Part shown: one piece after another, positions 8,381 to 16,321 of the stretch | Numbering within the stretch: position 1 is the stretch's first letter | How the letters are laid out: each line of letters starts with the position of its first letter | IMG/VR virus record: IMGVR_UViG_3300020408_000003 | Coordinates: 1 to 64,000 of that record | DNA: 64,000 nucleotides | Direction: 5' to 3' (one strand) | Source: a virus | The notes under the pieces: generated by a model | Seen by the model: the letters and a program-made list of their open reading frames with translations, nothing else | Database searches by the model: none | Told to the model about the DNA's origin: nothing | Position numbers and translations under genes: made by a program

Positions 8381-8934
8381 ATTATACCTTCTACCTTTTG
8401 TATATCTCTACGATCTAATCTCCACACGGATTGTTTAACTCCGTATATTTCTTTTTCATCATACCAACTATATGTTGGATCAATATCTTTACATTTATGA
8501 AAATGTTTATCTAATTTTTCACTACTAGCTGTTCCACCGTCTCCAGTATTAGTAGTGAATAATATATATTTTGCTCCACGATCCATTGCGTAATCTACCA
8601 TATATGGTACCAACCAACTTGTAATTCCAGAACAAGATATTAAACCTCTTCTTCTTCCAAATCCTTTAGCTCTATATTGTCTTAGCGTAGCAGTTCTACA
8701 AAATATTCTCCATGCTTCAGGGTAATATTCATAAAAATCGTGCGTATGCGACATAGATATAATTTTATTATCGTAATAAATTACATATAAACCACTATTA
8801 GATCTTAATGCTAATTTTTCCATAGTTGAATTATTTTCAATGCCTTGATCAGCAGCTTCACTAATAAAAGCTTCTAAATCTGATAACATCGAATCATTGT
8901 AAAGTTTTATTTGCATATTGTTTATGTTTAACAT
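8377..8934 (-). CDS. GNAT-like acetyltransferase
   Basis: 185 residues. The middle carries a GNAT-like acetyl-CoA-binding turn (YRAKGFGRRRGL, compare RxxGxGxxL) after a beta-strand pair. The ATG at 8934 has an AGAGGTG site. ATG at 8916 (MQIKLYND) is an alternative that would shorten the overlap with the upstream radical SAM gene. The substrate is unknown. Confidence 0.6.
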   Translation of the reverse strand: MLNINNMQIKLYNDSMLSDLEAFISEAADQGIENNSTMEKLALRSNSGLYVIYYDNKIISMSHTHDFYEYYPEAWRIFCRTATLRQYRAKGFGRRRGLISCSGITSWLVPYMVDYAMDRGAKYILFTTNTGDGGTASSEKLDKHFHKCKDIDPTYSWYDEKEIYGVKQSVWRLDRRDIQKVEGII

Positions 8935-10225
8935 AACACCTCTTTATTATATCGGATTTGTCTTTATCAGTAATATTTTTAATTTGATCGTAGGTATAAT
9001 CTAAATTACGTAATCGATTATAAAATGTAAAACTATTTATTGTATTATTCATCGAACGAATAGCTATATCAGTTGCTTGTGATTCAGTCATATTATCGTT
9101 GTACCAACCCATATCATTAAATGAATATCCGTATTTATCAGGATCAATTCCTATTTTTGACTTTGGCGATATCGATAAAACTTGAAAACTATAACTATCA
9201 ATTGAATTTGTTTTATCTAACCAATCAACTGTAGCATTTAAAGTGTCTTGAGTTTCGTACGGCAATCCAGCAATGAATCCGCAAGATATTAAAATATCTG
9301 GATGCTTTTCTTTCATCCATTGCAATCCATCTTTTATTTTATTTGGATCCATACCCTTACCAATGGTTTTTGCAGATTTATGATTAAAACTTTCTATTCC
9401 AAAGAATACAGATTTTAATCCGCTTTCTGCTAATATATCCCAACTTTCTGGTTTTGAAATAATAAGATCTGCACGTGCATAGGATGAAAATTCTAAATCA
9501 AACGGTAATGTTTTAAACATATTTTTTAATTTTCTAATTTTTTCTACAGAATCATTATAGGTGTCATCACTAAACATATAACCTTCAGTTCCGTAATTAA
9601 TATAATTTCTCATCATTTCTTCTTTTAAAACTTTCGGTGATTTACAAAAATCCCAAAGTTTTTTACCGTTTAAAGGATAAGAACAAAAACTACATTTAAA
9701 TATACAACCTCTGGCTATTTCAATAGGTAAATGTTCTTTTTCAAAAATATAATCTGAATCATCCCACAATATTTGGCTTGTATTAAAATTAAAATCGTTT
9801 ATAAATTTATCTTCGGCAGGACCGTAAATGTACTTTACATTTTTAAATTCATTTTTTATCTTCATACCTCCAATCACTATTTGCATTCCTAAAGTTCTTA
9901 TATAACTAAATAATTCTTCGGCTTCTTGTTTTTCAATTCCAATGCTAGTGGCTTTTTCTAATTCGGATCTTATTTTAATTCGACTTTCAAAAGCATCAAA
10001 ATTTTTAGGAGCCATGAATGTAGAGCTAAAACCAATCCATGTGGTGTCTTTAGTTTTATATTTTAAAATGATATTTTTTATTTCATTTAAATTAAAAAAG
10101 GTAAAAAAATCTACAACTTTAACCTTTTCATTTTTTAATCTAAAATCTGAAGCAATTCTATAAGCACCAGCGGCTCTTCCTAAACCAATACTTCCATTTA
10201 CGTCTGTGAAAATGATAGCTTGCAT
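8894..10225 (-). CDS. Radical SAM protein
   Basis: 443 residues. A divergent N-terminal Rossmann-like region is followed by the cluster motif ARGCIFKCSFC (C174, C178, C181) and radical SAM landmarks (FSDDTYN, FGIESF, GFIAGLPYET). This resembles B12-type radical SAM enzymes such as the methyltransferase or cyclase families, but the reaction cannot be assigned. It overlaps the 2OG-like gene upstream (28 nt) and the GNAT gene downstream, so it belongs to one co-translated island. Confidence 0.8.
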   Translation of the reverse strand: MQAIIFTDVNGSIGLGRAAGAYRIASDFRLKNEKVKVVDFFTFFNLNEIKNIILKYKTKDTTWIGFSSTFMAPKNFDAFESRIKIRSELEKATSIGIEKQEAEELFSYIRTLGMQIVIGGMKIKNEFKNVKYIYGPAEDKFINDFNFNTSQILWDDSDYIFEKEHLPIEIARGCIFKCSFCSYPLNGKKLWDFCKSPKVLKEEMMRNYINYGTEGYMFSDDTYNDSVEKIRKLKNMFKTLPFDLEFSSYARADLIISKPESWDILAESGLKSVFFGIESFNHKSAKTIGKGMDPNKIKDGLQWMKEKHPDILISCGFIAGLPYETQDTLNATVDWLDKTNSIDSYSFQVLSISPKSKIGIDPDKYGYSFNDMGWYNDNMTESQATDIAIRSMNNTINSFTFYNRLRNLDYTYDQIKNITDKDKSDIIKRCYVKHKQYANKTLQ

Positions 10226-10926
10226 TTAATTTTTTCTCTAAATTCATCTGTAAATACCCCGTCTATTCTTAAACAATACGAGGCTTGTGGTATGCCGTCT
10301 GAAGTATGTCTATCTTGATCATTAAACCAAGTACATGTTGATTCTGGATAATGTTTTACTTTTATTCCATTTTCTTGTTCATCAACTAAATGAAATCTCA
10401 TTTTATTTTTGTCTATAGTAAACCATAAAAATTCACACACATCATTTCTTTCACCATCATACATTCCATCACGATGTTCAGTTAGTATTGAAAAATGATC
10501 CAATGTAAAAAAGAATACTCTACCAAAATTTTCAAATGGAAGTGCGTTTATATATTTTACTAATTCAGGGAAATACTTTGCATTATGAGTCCATTCAGCA
10601 CCTTCACCAGAATCTTTATTTAAATATCCTTTATGTTTTTTTAAAAATACACCGCTAACAGAATAATGAATATCTTTCCAATACTTTAAAAATGTTCTTC
10701 TTTCGTAAGTAGTAAGCCCTTCAACTTCTTTCTCATATTTGTATTCTTCTTCATATGGATATATTAAATCATCTTGTAATTTATATACTCTAGGGCCAGG
10801 ATCACATATATGTGGATATGATTTTGCCAATCCCATAGCTATTTCTTTATCTAATTTCAAAAAACTTTCTGTATCAACTATATCGTCTAAATCTAAAAAT
10901 GGTATACTATAATCTAAACCTATCAT
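10198..10926 (-). CDS. Aspartyl/asparaginyl-hydroxylase-like 2OG oxygenase
   Basis: 242 residues. The double-stranded beta-helix iron motif is visible: H151-R-D153 (TEHRDG), a distal H207 (DRHTSDG) and R220 (YCLRIDG) positioned to bind 2-oxoglutarate. The family call is from motif spacing. One of four such proteins within 4 kb. The substrate (peptide, lipid or nucleoside) is unknown. Confidence 0.65.
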   Translation of the reverse strand: MIGLDYSIPFLDLDDIVDTESFLKLDKEIAMGLAKSYPHICDPGPRVYKLQDDLIYPYEEEYKYEKEVEGLTTYERRTFLKYWKDIHYSVSGVFLKKHKGYLNKDSGEGAEWTHNAKYFPELVKYINALPFENFGRVFFFTLDHFSILTEHRDGMYDGERNDVCEFLWFTIDKNKMRFHLVDEQENGIKVKHYPESTCTWFNDQDRHTSDGIPQASYCLRIDGVFTDEFREKIKCKLSFSQT

Positions 10927-11497
10927 ATATCTGTATTAACTCCTTATTATCTGTCTCATGTCTTTCAGGTAAACACGTTACAATGTGTATTCTATTTTGT
11001 TCTGTTGAACAATTCATTGCAGTATGTTCTTTTGTAGTATTAACTATAACAACTTCGCCTTCTTTTAAATTTAAAACCTGTGGAGGATCTGTGAATATAA
11101 ATCTACCTCCCTTTCCGTATGTATCATAAGCACCGTAAATGGGTATATGCATTCGAATTGTTTTATCTTTATGTAATGAATAACAAGTTTTAGGTGTTTG
11201 TATCATAATCCGTGTTCTTACAACGGGAAATGGGAGGTTTTTTAAACACTCAATAATATATTCATTTTCAATATCTTTATTCCATACATTAAATTGTGCG
11301 TCCGATGTTACAGATCCATCATTATACCATAGCGACCCAACTCCATCATAGTGTTTATTTTCAACAGTTTCGGGTAAATGCTGTAAAGCAATCTGTGAAA
11401 CTGAATCTGGAGGAGGACACTTTTTCTTTATAGATAAATATGATTGATATAATTCTTTTACATTAAATTTTATGTTATAATAAAAATGAGATTCCAT
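10907..11497 (-). CDS. Aspartyl/asparaginyl beta-hydroxylase-like 2OG oxygenase
   Basis: 196 residues. The jelly-roll iron site reads H109-K-D111 (YSLHKDKTIRMHIPI), distal H158 (TTKEHTAMNCS) and R169 (NRIHIV), the pattern of the Asp/Asn beta-hydroxylase family. Its ATG (11497-11495) overlaps the plus-strand ATG of the radical SAM gene at 11496 in a CATG, so the two genes diverge from overlapping start codons. The ribosome site is weak. Confidence 0.7.
   Translation of the reverse strand: MESHFYYNIKFNVKELYQSYLSIKKKCPPPDSVSQIALQHLPETVENKHYDGVGSLWYNDGSVTSDAQFNVWNKDIENEYIIECLKNLPFPVVRTRIMIQTPKTCYSLHKDKTIRMHIPIYGAYDTYGKGGRFIFTDPPQVLNLKEGEVVIVNTTKEHTAMNCSTEQNRIHIVTCLPERHETDNKELIQIYDRFRL
11476..11481 (+). 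promoter_or_regulatory. Possible -10 element for the plus-strand radical SAM gene
   Basis: TATAAT lies about 15 nt before ATG 11496, with only a weak -35 (TTCTTT at 11453-11458, 17-nt spacer). If used, the leader would be under 10 nt. Confidence 0.3.
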
Positions 11498-12641
11498 GAG
11501 TTTACGCCAAAGTAAATGGTTTTGTCCTGAGCCTTTTTCTAATATATTTATAACTACAGATGGAGCTGCTGCTCCGTGTTGTGTCTCTGGTCATTGGCCT
11601 TTGAAAGAGCATCAGACTCATAATATAAAAGATTGGAGTAAAGTTCAAAATAGTAAATATTTTAAAGGATTAAGAGAAGATTTATCAAAGGGTGCCGGTG
11701 ATTTTATATCTAATTATTGTAGTTGGTGTTATAAAAATGAAGAAGCCGGTAGAAAGTCGCATCGTCAAAATTATGTAGAAAGATTAACAGATGAAGAATG
11801 GGATTTATTAGATAAAGCTTATTTAGACAAAAATAATTATAAACCGCCTATCATTAAATCTATGCAAATTAAAGCATTGGCAGGAAACTATTGTAATTTA
11901 TCTTGTCAAATGTGTTTAGCTTCAGAGTCATCAGGTTTAGCATTAGAAAATCGTAAATTGGGAATTAAAGATAATCACCCTTTAGATAGACCTGCAAAAT
12001 ATCTTTTTCCGTGGGATCAAAATGGATTAGAAGAATATTTAAGAAAAACGCAAATATTAAAATTAGTTGGTGGTGAAACTCTAGCTATTAAAGCAAACTA
12101 TGATATTTTAAAAACGTGCATTGATAAAAAAATATCAGATAATATAAGCGTTGAAATTATAACAAATGCAACTATTTTTCCAAAGTTTGATAACTATGAT
12201 ATATTTGATTACATTCCATTTTTTAAAAATTTTAATATAACATGTAGCGTAGAAATATGGGGAGAAGAAAATGACTATATTCGTTATCCAAGTAAATGGG
12301 AAGAAACTGAAAAAAACATTTATAGATTAAATGAAACAAATGCAAATGTCGCAGTAGCTTCTACGGTCAATGCTTTGAATATCGGTTATTTAAATAAAAT
12401 GAAATTTCCAAGATATAGTTTTATGTCGGTAGTATCTGCAGATAATCCTTTTAGTATTACATCTATTCCACCAGATATTAGACAAAATCTAAATATATTA
12501 CCTGAACATAAAGAATTATTAAATGTGTTTAAATATGATAAAAATAATATGGATAAGATGTTAGAAGTTATCCGTAAAAGAGATCAGTTTAGAGGTACTA
12601 AACTTACTGATGTATTTCCTGAGTGGGATCGTTACTACTAA
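11496..12641 (+). CDS. Twitch-type radical SAM protein
   Basis: 381 residues, one of only two plus-strand genes. The SAM cluster motif is CNLSCQMC (C133, C137, C140). Extra cysteines at the N-terminus (C10, C28, C29, C75, C78) resemble an auxiliary cluster domain placed in front. VGGETLA, following the cluster, matches the GGE motif. Such twitch radical SAM proteins recur in marine myoviruses, but no reaction is known to me. The gene converges on and overlaps the 3' end of the 12604 gene by 38 nt, and shares its start region with the divergent 2OG-like gene. Confidence 0.8.
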   Translation: MSLRQSKWFCPEPFSNIFITTDGAAAPCCVSGHWPLKEHQTHNIKDWSKVQNSKYFKGLREDLSKGAGDFISNYCSWCYKNEEAGRKSHRQNYVERLTDEEWDLLDKAYLDKNNYKPPIIKSMQIKALAGNYCNLSCQMCLASESSGLALENRKLGIKDNHPLDRPAKYLFPWDQNGLEEYLRKTQILKLVGGETLAIKANYDILKTCIDKKISDNISVEIITNATIFPKFDNYDIFDYIPFFKNFNITCSVEIWGEENDYIRYPSKWEETEKNIYRLNETNANVAVASTVNALNIGYLNKMKFPRYSFMSVVSADNPFSITSIPPDIRQNLNILPEHKELLNVFKYDKNNMDKMLEVIRKRDQFRGTKLTDVFPEWDRYY

Positions 12642-13122
12642 GTATTTGCAATAATCTTATATGAGTAAGACTTGCATTAACTAAATAATGTTCTGTCATC
12701 CATTTCCAACAAATAGCGTCACCTTGTTTCCAATTAGTAATTACTTCATCTTCAACTCCAAATACTTGACCGCATTTCCAATCTTCTAAAAATATTAAAT
12801 TTTGCCATAAAGTTTCTAAATTATATTTTTTTCGATAAGGCTCTAATTCATCCACGTGTATTGGTAACATATTACCAGGACCTTGATCAATTAACATACA
12901 TTGTGCATGTTTCCAAGGACCATTAGGTGGATTATCACAATCTGCAACTCTAAATCTAATATTATGTGTTGTATATCCAGCTTTTTGATATCTTTTATAC
13001 TTGTGTTCGGTTTCTTTAGCTAACTCCATTCCGCATAATGAATGCTGTAACATTTTTAAATTTAATTCATCATGCCATTCTGGATTAACTTCAAAGTTTC
13101 CATAACGTATAATCTTATTCAT
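12604..13122 (-). CDS. DSBH (2OG-oxygenase-like) protein
   Basis: I choose ATG 13122 because it overlaps the upstream stop as ATGA; a start at 13134 is also possible. The 172 residues contain H89-V-D91 (LPIHVDEL), H145 (MTEHYLV) and R156 (THIRLLQ), an iron and 2-oxoglutarate site in jelly-roll order. QGDAICW before the distal histidine fits the fold. Its 3' end overlaps the convergent plus-strand gene. Confidence 0.6.
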   Translation of the reverse strand: MNKIIRYGNFEVNPEWHDELNLKMLQHSLCGMELAKETEHKYKRYQKAGYTTHNIRFRVADCDNPPNGPWKHAQCMLIDQGPGNMLPIHVDELEPYRKKYNLETLWQNLIFLEDWKCGQVFGVEDEVITNWKQGDAICWKWMTEHYLVNASLTHIRLLQILSSNDPTQEIHQ

Positions 13123-13646
13123 CTTTCCTGCCACTCCGTTAATTCAATACCTGTAATTTTAGGAACATCTTTAAATTGTAAAGTATTTCGTATAAAATAA
13201 AATTTTCTATAATCAAAAGACATTTCTGTATAGCCTTCTATATCGATAAAATAAATTTCTTTATTTTCTGTTATTACAAAATTTTTAAGTGTTACGTCTG
13301 TAAAACCCCAATCAGATTTTCTTTCTATCATACCTTTCCATATTTTTTCATTAATATCTAAAGTTTTAATTTCTGCAGTCCTTAAATTATCTAATGTAAT
13401 ACCCTGAATATATTCTACTTCAAAATCTATTAACATATTTTGAGGGTTTTTATAAAAGTTAAACTTAGGAATTTTTATATCCCCGAATTCGTTTTTATCA
13501 TTGCTAAGAGTTTTATATCGTGACCCAGCATAATCAAGAATTTCTAAAGTTGGATATTTTCTATAATATTTAATAGTAAGATTTTCTGCGTAATAAAATT
13601 TATCTCTTTTATAGCTATAAATTTCTAATTCTTTTTCTATAGTCAT
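13119..13646 (-). CDS. Small kinase-like fold protein
   Basis: 175 residues. The C-terminal half carries DVTLKNFVI, similar to the DxxxxN catalytic loop of protein-kinase-like folds, then IDIEGY in place of the DFG-type metal site. An N-lobe is short, so this is a minimal kinase-like protein, comparable in layout to lipopolysaccharide or aminoglycoside kinases. It overlaps both neighbours by 4 nt and is embedded between two DSBH proteins. The substrate is unknown. Confidence 0.55.
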   Translation of the reverse strand: MTIEKELEIYSYKRDKFYYAENLTIKYYRKYPTLEILDYAGSRYKTLSNDKNEFGDIKIPKFNFYKNPQNMLIDFEVEYIQGITLDNLRTAEIKTLDINEKIWKGMIERKSDWGFTDVTLKNFVITENKEIYFIDIEGYTEMSFDYRKFYFIRNTLQFKDVPKITGIELTEWQER

Positions 13647-14260
13647 GGACCTACTGATAGAAATATTCTATCTACTTCTCCTTTCTTTATTAAAACACGA
13701 TGAGGCATATGTGTTCTTATAATTCTATAACCTTCATTACAAACCAAATTAACTTTTTCTCCGTCTATAAATTCTAAAGCTTCTGGTTGTGAAAGTTGTA
13801 AAGCTTGATGATATCTCCATTCAAAAGCATCAGTATGATAAGGAAGATGTACACCAAATTTTGATGACATTGTATATAATACATTAAGATTTTTTTGTTT
13901 AAAATGATCTTCGCATTGTTGTATTATTAATTGTTGATCATTAATTCTATGTTTTGTAAAAACTTTATATAATATAACAGATACAGGAATTTTATAAACC
14001 ATATCATCAAATACTAATTGATATTTGTATATGCTAATATAATCTGATTCTATTATAGGAATATGACACAATTCTCTATGAGAAAGATGTGTATAATTTT
14101 TATAAGCATCAAATGGTTCTTGACATAAATGAAAATTAACACCGTCGTTAAAGTATAAATGATCTTTAATATGAGTTTTTAATAACTCTAATATGTCTTG
14201 CCCTAAATTTAAAGCTAATTCGTAATCAGCCGCAGCAGATAGTTTTTCATAATTTTTCAT
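13643..14260 (-). CDS. DSBH (2OG-oxygenase-like) protein
   Basis: 205 residues from ATG 14260; a longer frame to 14293 would run into the tmRNA. The probable iron ligands are H142-T-D144 (PYHTDAFEW) and H187 (MPHRVL), with R198 near the C-terminus. TATAAATA lies only 5 nt upstream of the ATG and no ribosome-binding site is visible, so a leaderless late transcript is possible. It is the first gene of the accessory island. Confidence 0.6.
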   Translation of the reverse strand: MKNYEKLSAAADYELALNLGQDILELLKTHIKDHLYFNDGVNFHLCQEPFDAYKNYTHLSHRELCHIPIIESDYISIYKYQLVFDDMVYKIPVSVILYKVFTKHRINDQQLIIQQCEDHFKQKNLNVLYTMSSKFGVHLPYHTDAFEWRYHQALQLSQPEALEFIDGEKVNLVCNEGYRIIRTHMPHRVLIKKGEVDRIFLSVGP

Positions 14261-14265
14261 GAAAG

Positions 14266-14273
14266 TATTTATA
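14266..14273 (-). promoter_or_regulatory. Late promoter TATAAATA 5 nt before a start codon
   Basis: Minus strand TATAAATA-CTTTC-ATG. Late transcription would start at or near the A of the ATG. It sits directly after the last hairpin of the tmRNA. The same spacing occurs at 50567-50574. Confidence 0.5.
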
Positions 14274-14274
14274 T

Positions 14275-14620
14275 GACCAGATTCTGTTCCCAAGCTCTGG
14301 TCAGGCTCGGTATAATTACGCTGCTTGTGCGTAATCTACGGGTGCAAAATTATCGTTTGCATTTATTTTTTCGTAGACTCAATTACCTGTCGATCCTATT
14401 TCGCCCCCACAAAGATACACTAGCTGATTCTACCTATCAATCAGACGATGTTAACCGGATGTGCATTCCCTTGTGCACCCTGCGGTGAAGCCGTTGTGTA
14501 CCGTAGGTATTGCTCCATATTACAGTTGGGCTCCCAAGTTCATATGTCAAAACCTAGTGTATCTATGGTGGAGGCGACGGGTACCGCCCCCGTGTCCAGT
14601 ATAACCTCTAACATCTACTA
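14275..14620 (-). ncRNA. ssrA: Permuted two-piece tmRNA, alphaproteobacterial type
   Basis: The acceptor piece comes first (about 14620-14566). It has a T-arm-like hairpin ACGGG/CCCGT, the acceptor strand CGCCTCC (14576-14570) and an encoded ACCA ending at 14566. An intervening segment follows, then the coding piece beginning GGGGGCG (14408-14402), which pairs with CGCCTCC, and GGATCGAC. The tag frame 14360-14316 (GCA resume codon) encodes ANDNFAPVDYAQAA then TAA, with the stop inside a hairpin. A 7-bp hairpin ends the piece at 14302-14275. TCTAC of the coding piece can pair with GTAGA of the acceptor piece. Permuted tmRNA with tags starting ANDN and ending AA is known from alphaproteobacteria. 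It would rescue stalled ribosomes during infection. Confidence 0.9.
14409..14565 (-). ncRNA. Intervening segment of the permuted tmRNA precursor
   Basis: 157 nt between the acceptor 3' end and the coding-piece 5' end. AGATACACTAG (14564-14554) and CTAGTGTATCT (14423-14413) form a perfect 11-bp stem stacking on the acceptor stem. Inner hairpins include TTGGG/CCCAA and GTGCA/TGCAC. It is presumably removed by processing, as in bacterial two-piece tmRNA. Confidence 0.7.
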
Positions 14621-14628
14621 TAATATTT

Positions 14629-14657
14629 ATTATATTACACTTTTGATATGATGTAAA
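14629..14657 (-). promoter_or_regulatory. Promoter for the tmRNA
   Basis: Minus strand TTTACA (14657-14652), 17 nt, TATAAT (14634-14629). The predicted transcription start, near 14622, coincides with the 5' edge of the acceptor piece, so the tmRNA has its own strong early-type promoter. Confidence 0.8.
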
Positions 14658-14660
14658 CAG

Positions 14661-15683
14661 TTAATTTGGTTTTGCTGCATCTATACCTGGAAGATATTCG
14701 CTCATGCCAAGTAATTCACCATCTGTAAATTTTCCATCGAAAGGATCAAAGTCACCCATAGTAATTGCATCAACTAAATTTTTTGCTACTATTTGAACTG
14801 CTGGTGGCATATTCGTAAAAGGTGCCATTTCAACCATACCTGTGTCCATACCTCCCCAAGTATCTGCTGATTCCCAAGTACCGTTCAGAACTGCTCTTAC
14901 TCTTTCAACATAATACGGACCCCATTGATCTATAATAGCTGTAAGTTGAGTATTGGGTGCAAACTTAATCATATCAGATGCTTGACCAAATGCTTTGATA
15001 CCAGCTTTTTCTGCAACTTGTAATGCTGCAGTAGAATCTGTATGTTGTGTAATAATATCTGCGCCTTGTTGAATTAATACTTCGGCAGCATCACTTTCTT
15101 TTGCGGGATCATACCAAGTATTAACCCATACAACATCAATATCAAAATCTGGATTTACTGAAGTAGCACCAAGATAAAAAGCGTTAATACCTCGAATAAC
15201 TTCAGGAATTGGGAAAGAAGCGATATAACCTGCTTTTCCTTTTTCACTCATCATTCCAGCAATAACACCTTGAATATATCTACCTTCATAAAATTTAGAA
15301 GAATATACAGCCATATTATCAGCAGTTTTATATCCAGTTGCGTGTTCAAACTTTATATTCGGAAATTTCTTTGCAACATTTAACATTTGTTCCATGTACC
15401 CAAAAGAAGTAGCAAATATCATGTCGACGCCGTTCATAGCCATTTGCGTCATAACTCTTTCAGCATCAGGTCCATATTTTACACTTTCGACATAAGTCGT
15501 TGTAACGTCATCACCAAATTCTTTTTCAATTGCTTTACGCCCTTCGTCATGCATGTATGTCCAACCATGATCACCTGTCGGTCCGACATAAATAAAGCCG
15601 ACTTGAAGTTTGTCAGCTGATACGGTAGTAACTAAAAATAGCGGCATTAATAGGACAGCCAGTCCTTTTATGAATGATCTCAT
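14661..15683 (-). CDS. BMP-family (PnrA-like) periplasmic substrate-binding protein
   Basis: 340 residues from ATG 15683, chosen because AAGGAAA lies 8-10 nt upstream and a signal peptide follows at once (MRSFIKGLAVLLMPLFLVTT, cleavage near VSA-DK). The mature part has the BMP fold signatures: VGFIYVGPTGDHGWTYMHDEGR, IFATSFGYM, a PIPEVIRG loop and NTWYDPAKE. BMP proteins are ABC-transporter binding proteins, often for purine nucleosides. No permease or ATPase gene is nearby, so it would plug into a host transporter. No lipobox cysteine is seen. Full length for the family, so probably functional. Likely acquired from a host. Confidence 0.85.
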   Translation of the reverse strand: MRSFIKGLAVLLMPLFLVTTVSADKLQVGFIYVGPTGDHGWTYMHDEGRKAIEKEFGDDVTTTYVESVKYGPDAERVMTQMAMNGVDMIFATSFGYMEQMLNVAKKFPNIKFEHATGYKTADNMAVYSSKFYEGRYIQGVIAGMMSEKGKAGYIASFPIPEVIRGINAFYLGATSVNPDFDIDVVWVNTWYDPAKESDAAEVLIQQGADIITQHTDSTAALQVAEKAGIKAFGQASDMIKFAPNTQLTAIIDQWGPYYVERVRAVLNGTWESADTWGGMDTGMVEMAPFTNMPPAVQIVAKNLVDAITMGDFDPFDGKFTDGELLGMSEYLPGIDAAKPN

Positions 15684-15728
15684 AAACAGATTTCCTTTCG
15701 ATGTTTTGATTGTTGTTAAATAATTATA

Positions 15729-15736
15729 TATAAATA
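15729..15736 (+). promoter_or_regulatory. Plus-strand late promoter TATAAATA
   Basis: TATAAATA on the plus strand 73 nt upstream of the 15809 start, in the 125-nt divergent gap between this gene and the BMP gene. Confidence 0.5.
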
Positions 15737-15808
15737 CTATTGTCAATATATTATTCTCCCATTATGTTTATTTTTTGAAATGAATTAAAAAATTCATAGG
15801 AGAAATTT

Positions 15809-16321
15809 ATGGATCCAGTATCCGCAGTCGCTATAGCTGGTGCCGCGTTTAGCGCCATCAAGAAAGGCTTTGCTTTCGGTCGAGACATGGAGAGTATGTC
15901 TAAAGATCTCGGTCGATGGATGGGCGCTATGAGCGATATTAAAAAATGTGAAGAACAGGCAAACAAGCCTCCATTATTTAAAAAACTTTTTTTCGCTGGT
16001 TCAGTTGAAGAAGAAGCACTGAACACTTTTATGGCTAAAAAGAAAGCCGAAGATATGAGAGAAGAGTTAAAAAGATTAATCATGTTTACTCGTGGTCAAA
16101 GTGCGTGGAACGAACTATTAAAAACAGAAGCAGATATTAGAAAGAAACGACAAGAAGCTATATACGCACAAGAAGAATTCCGTCAAAAAATTATTGACGG
16201 AATTTTAATTATTATAGCTTCAAGTATAATGATATTAGGTGTATCATTTATAGTTTATCTTATTGGTATTAACCAAGGATTATGGCAACCAATCGATTGG
16301 TGGAAATTAATCGGTGGATAA
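15809..16321 (+). CDS. Conserved marine-phage protein with coiled coil and one membrane helix
   Basis: 170 residues. The N-terminal MDPVSAVAIAGAAFSAIKKG and the GRDMESMSKDLGRWMGAMSD region are typical of a small protein family I recognise from cyanophages and pelagiphages. The middle is a charged coiled coil (60-125), and one hydrophobic helix follows (IIDGILIIIASSIMILGVSF). It has a good AGGAGA site. Its 3' end overlaps the convergent 16307 gene by 15 nt. A virion or membrane role is possible; function unknown. Confidence 0.8.
   Translation: MDPVSAVAIAGAAFSAIKKGFAFGRDMESMSKDLGRWMGAMSDIKKCEEQANKPPLFKKLFFAGSVEEEALNTFMAKKKAEDMREELKRLIMFTRGQSAWNELLKTEADIRKKRQEAIYAQEEFRQKIIDGILIIIASSIMILGVSFIVYLIGINQGLWQPIDWWKLIGG

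Noticed and set aside
14273-14651. Two plus-strand frames (14273-14488 and 14448-14651)
   Set aside because: Both lie entirely on the complement of the tmRNA, whose structure and tag explain the conserved sequence.
15684-15760. Sigma-70 promoter for the BMP gene
   Set aside because: TTGACA and TATAAT are both present on the minus strand but only 12 nt apart, so they do not form a normal pair; the true promoter is unclear.
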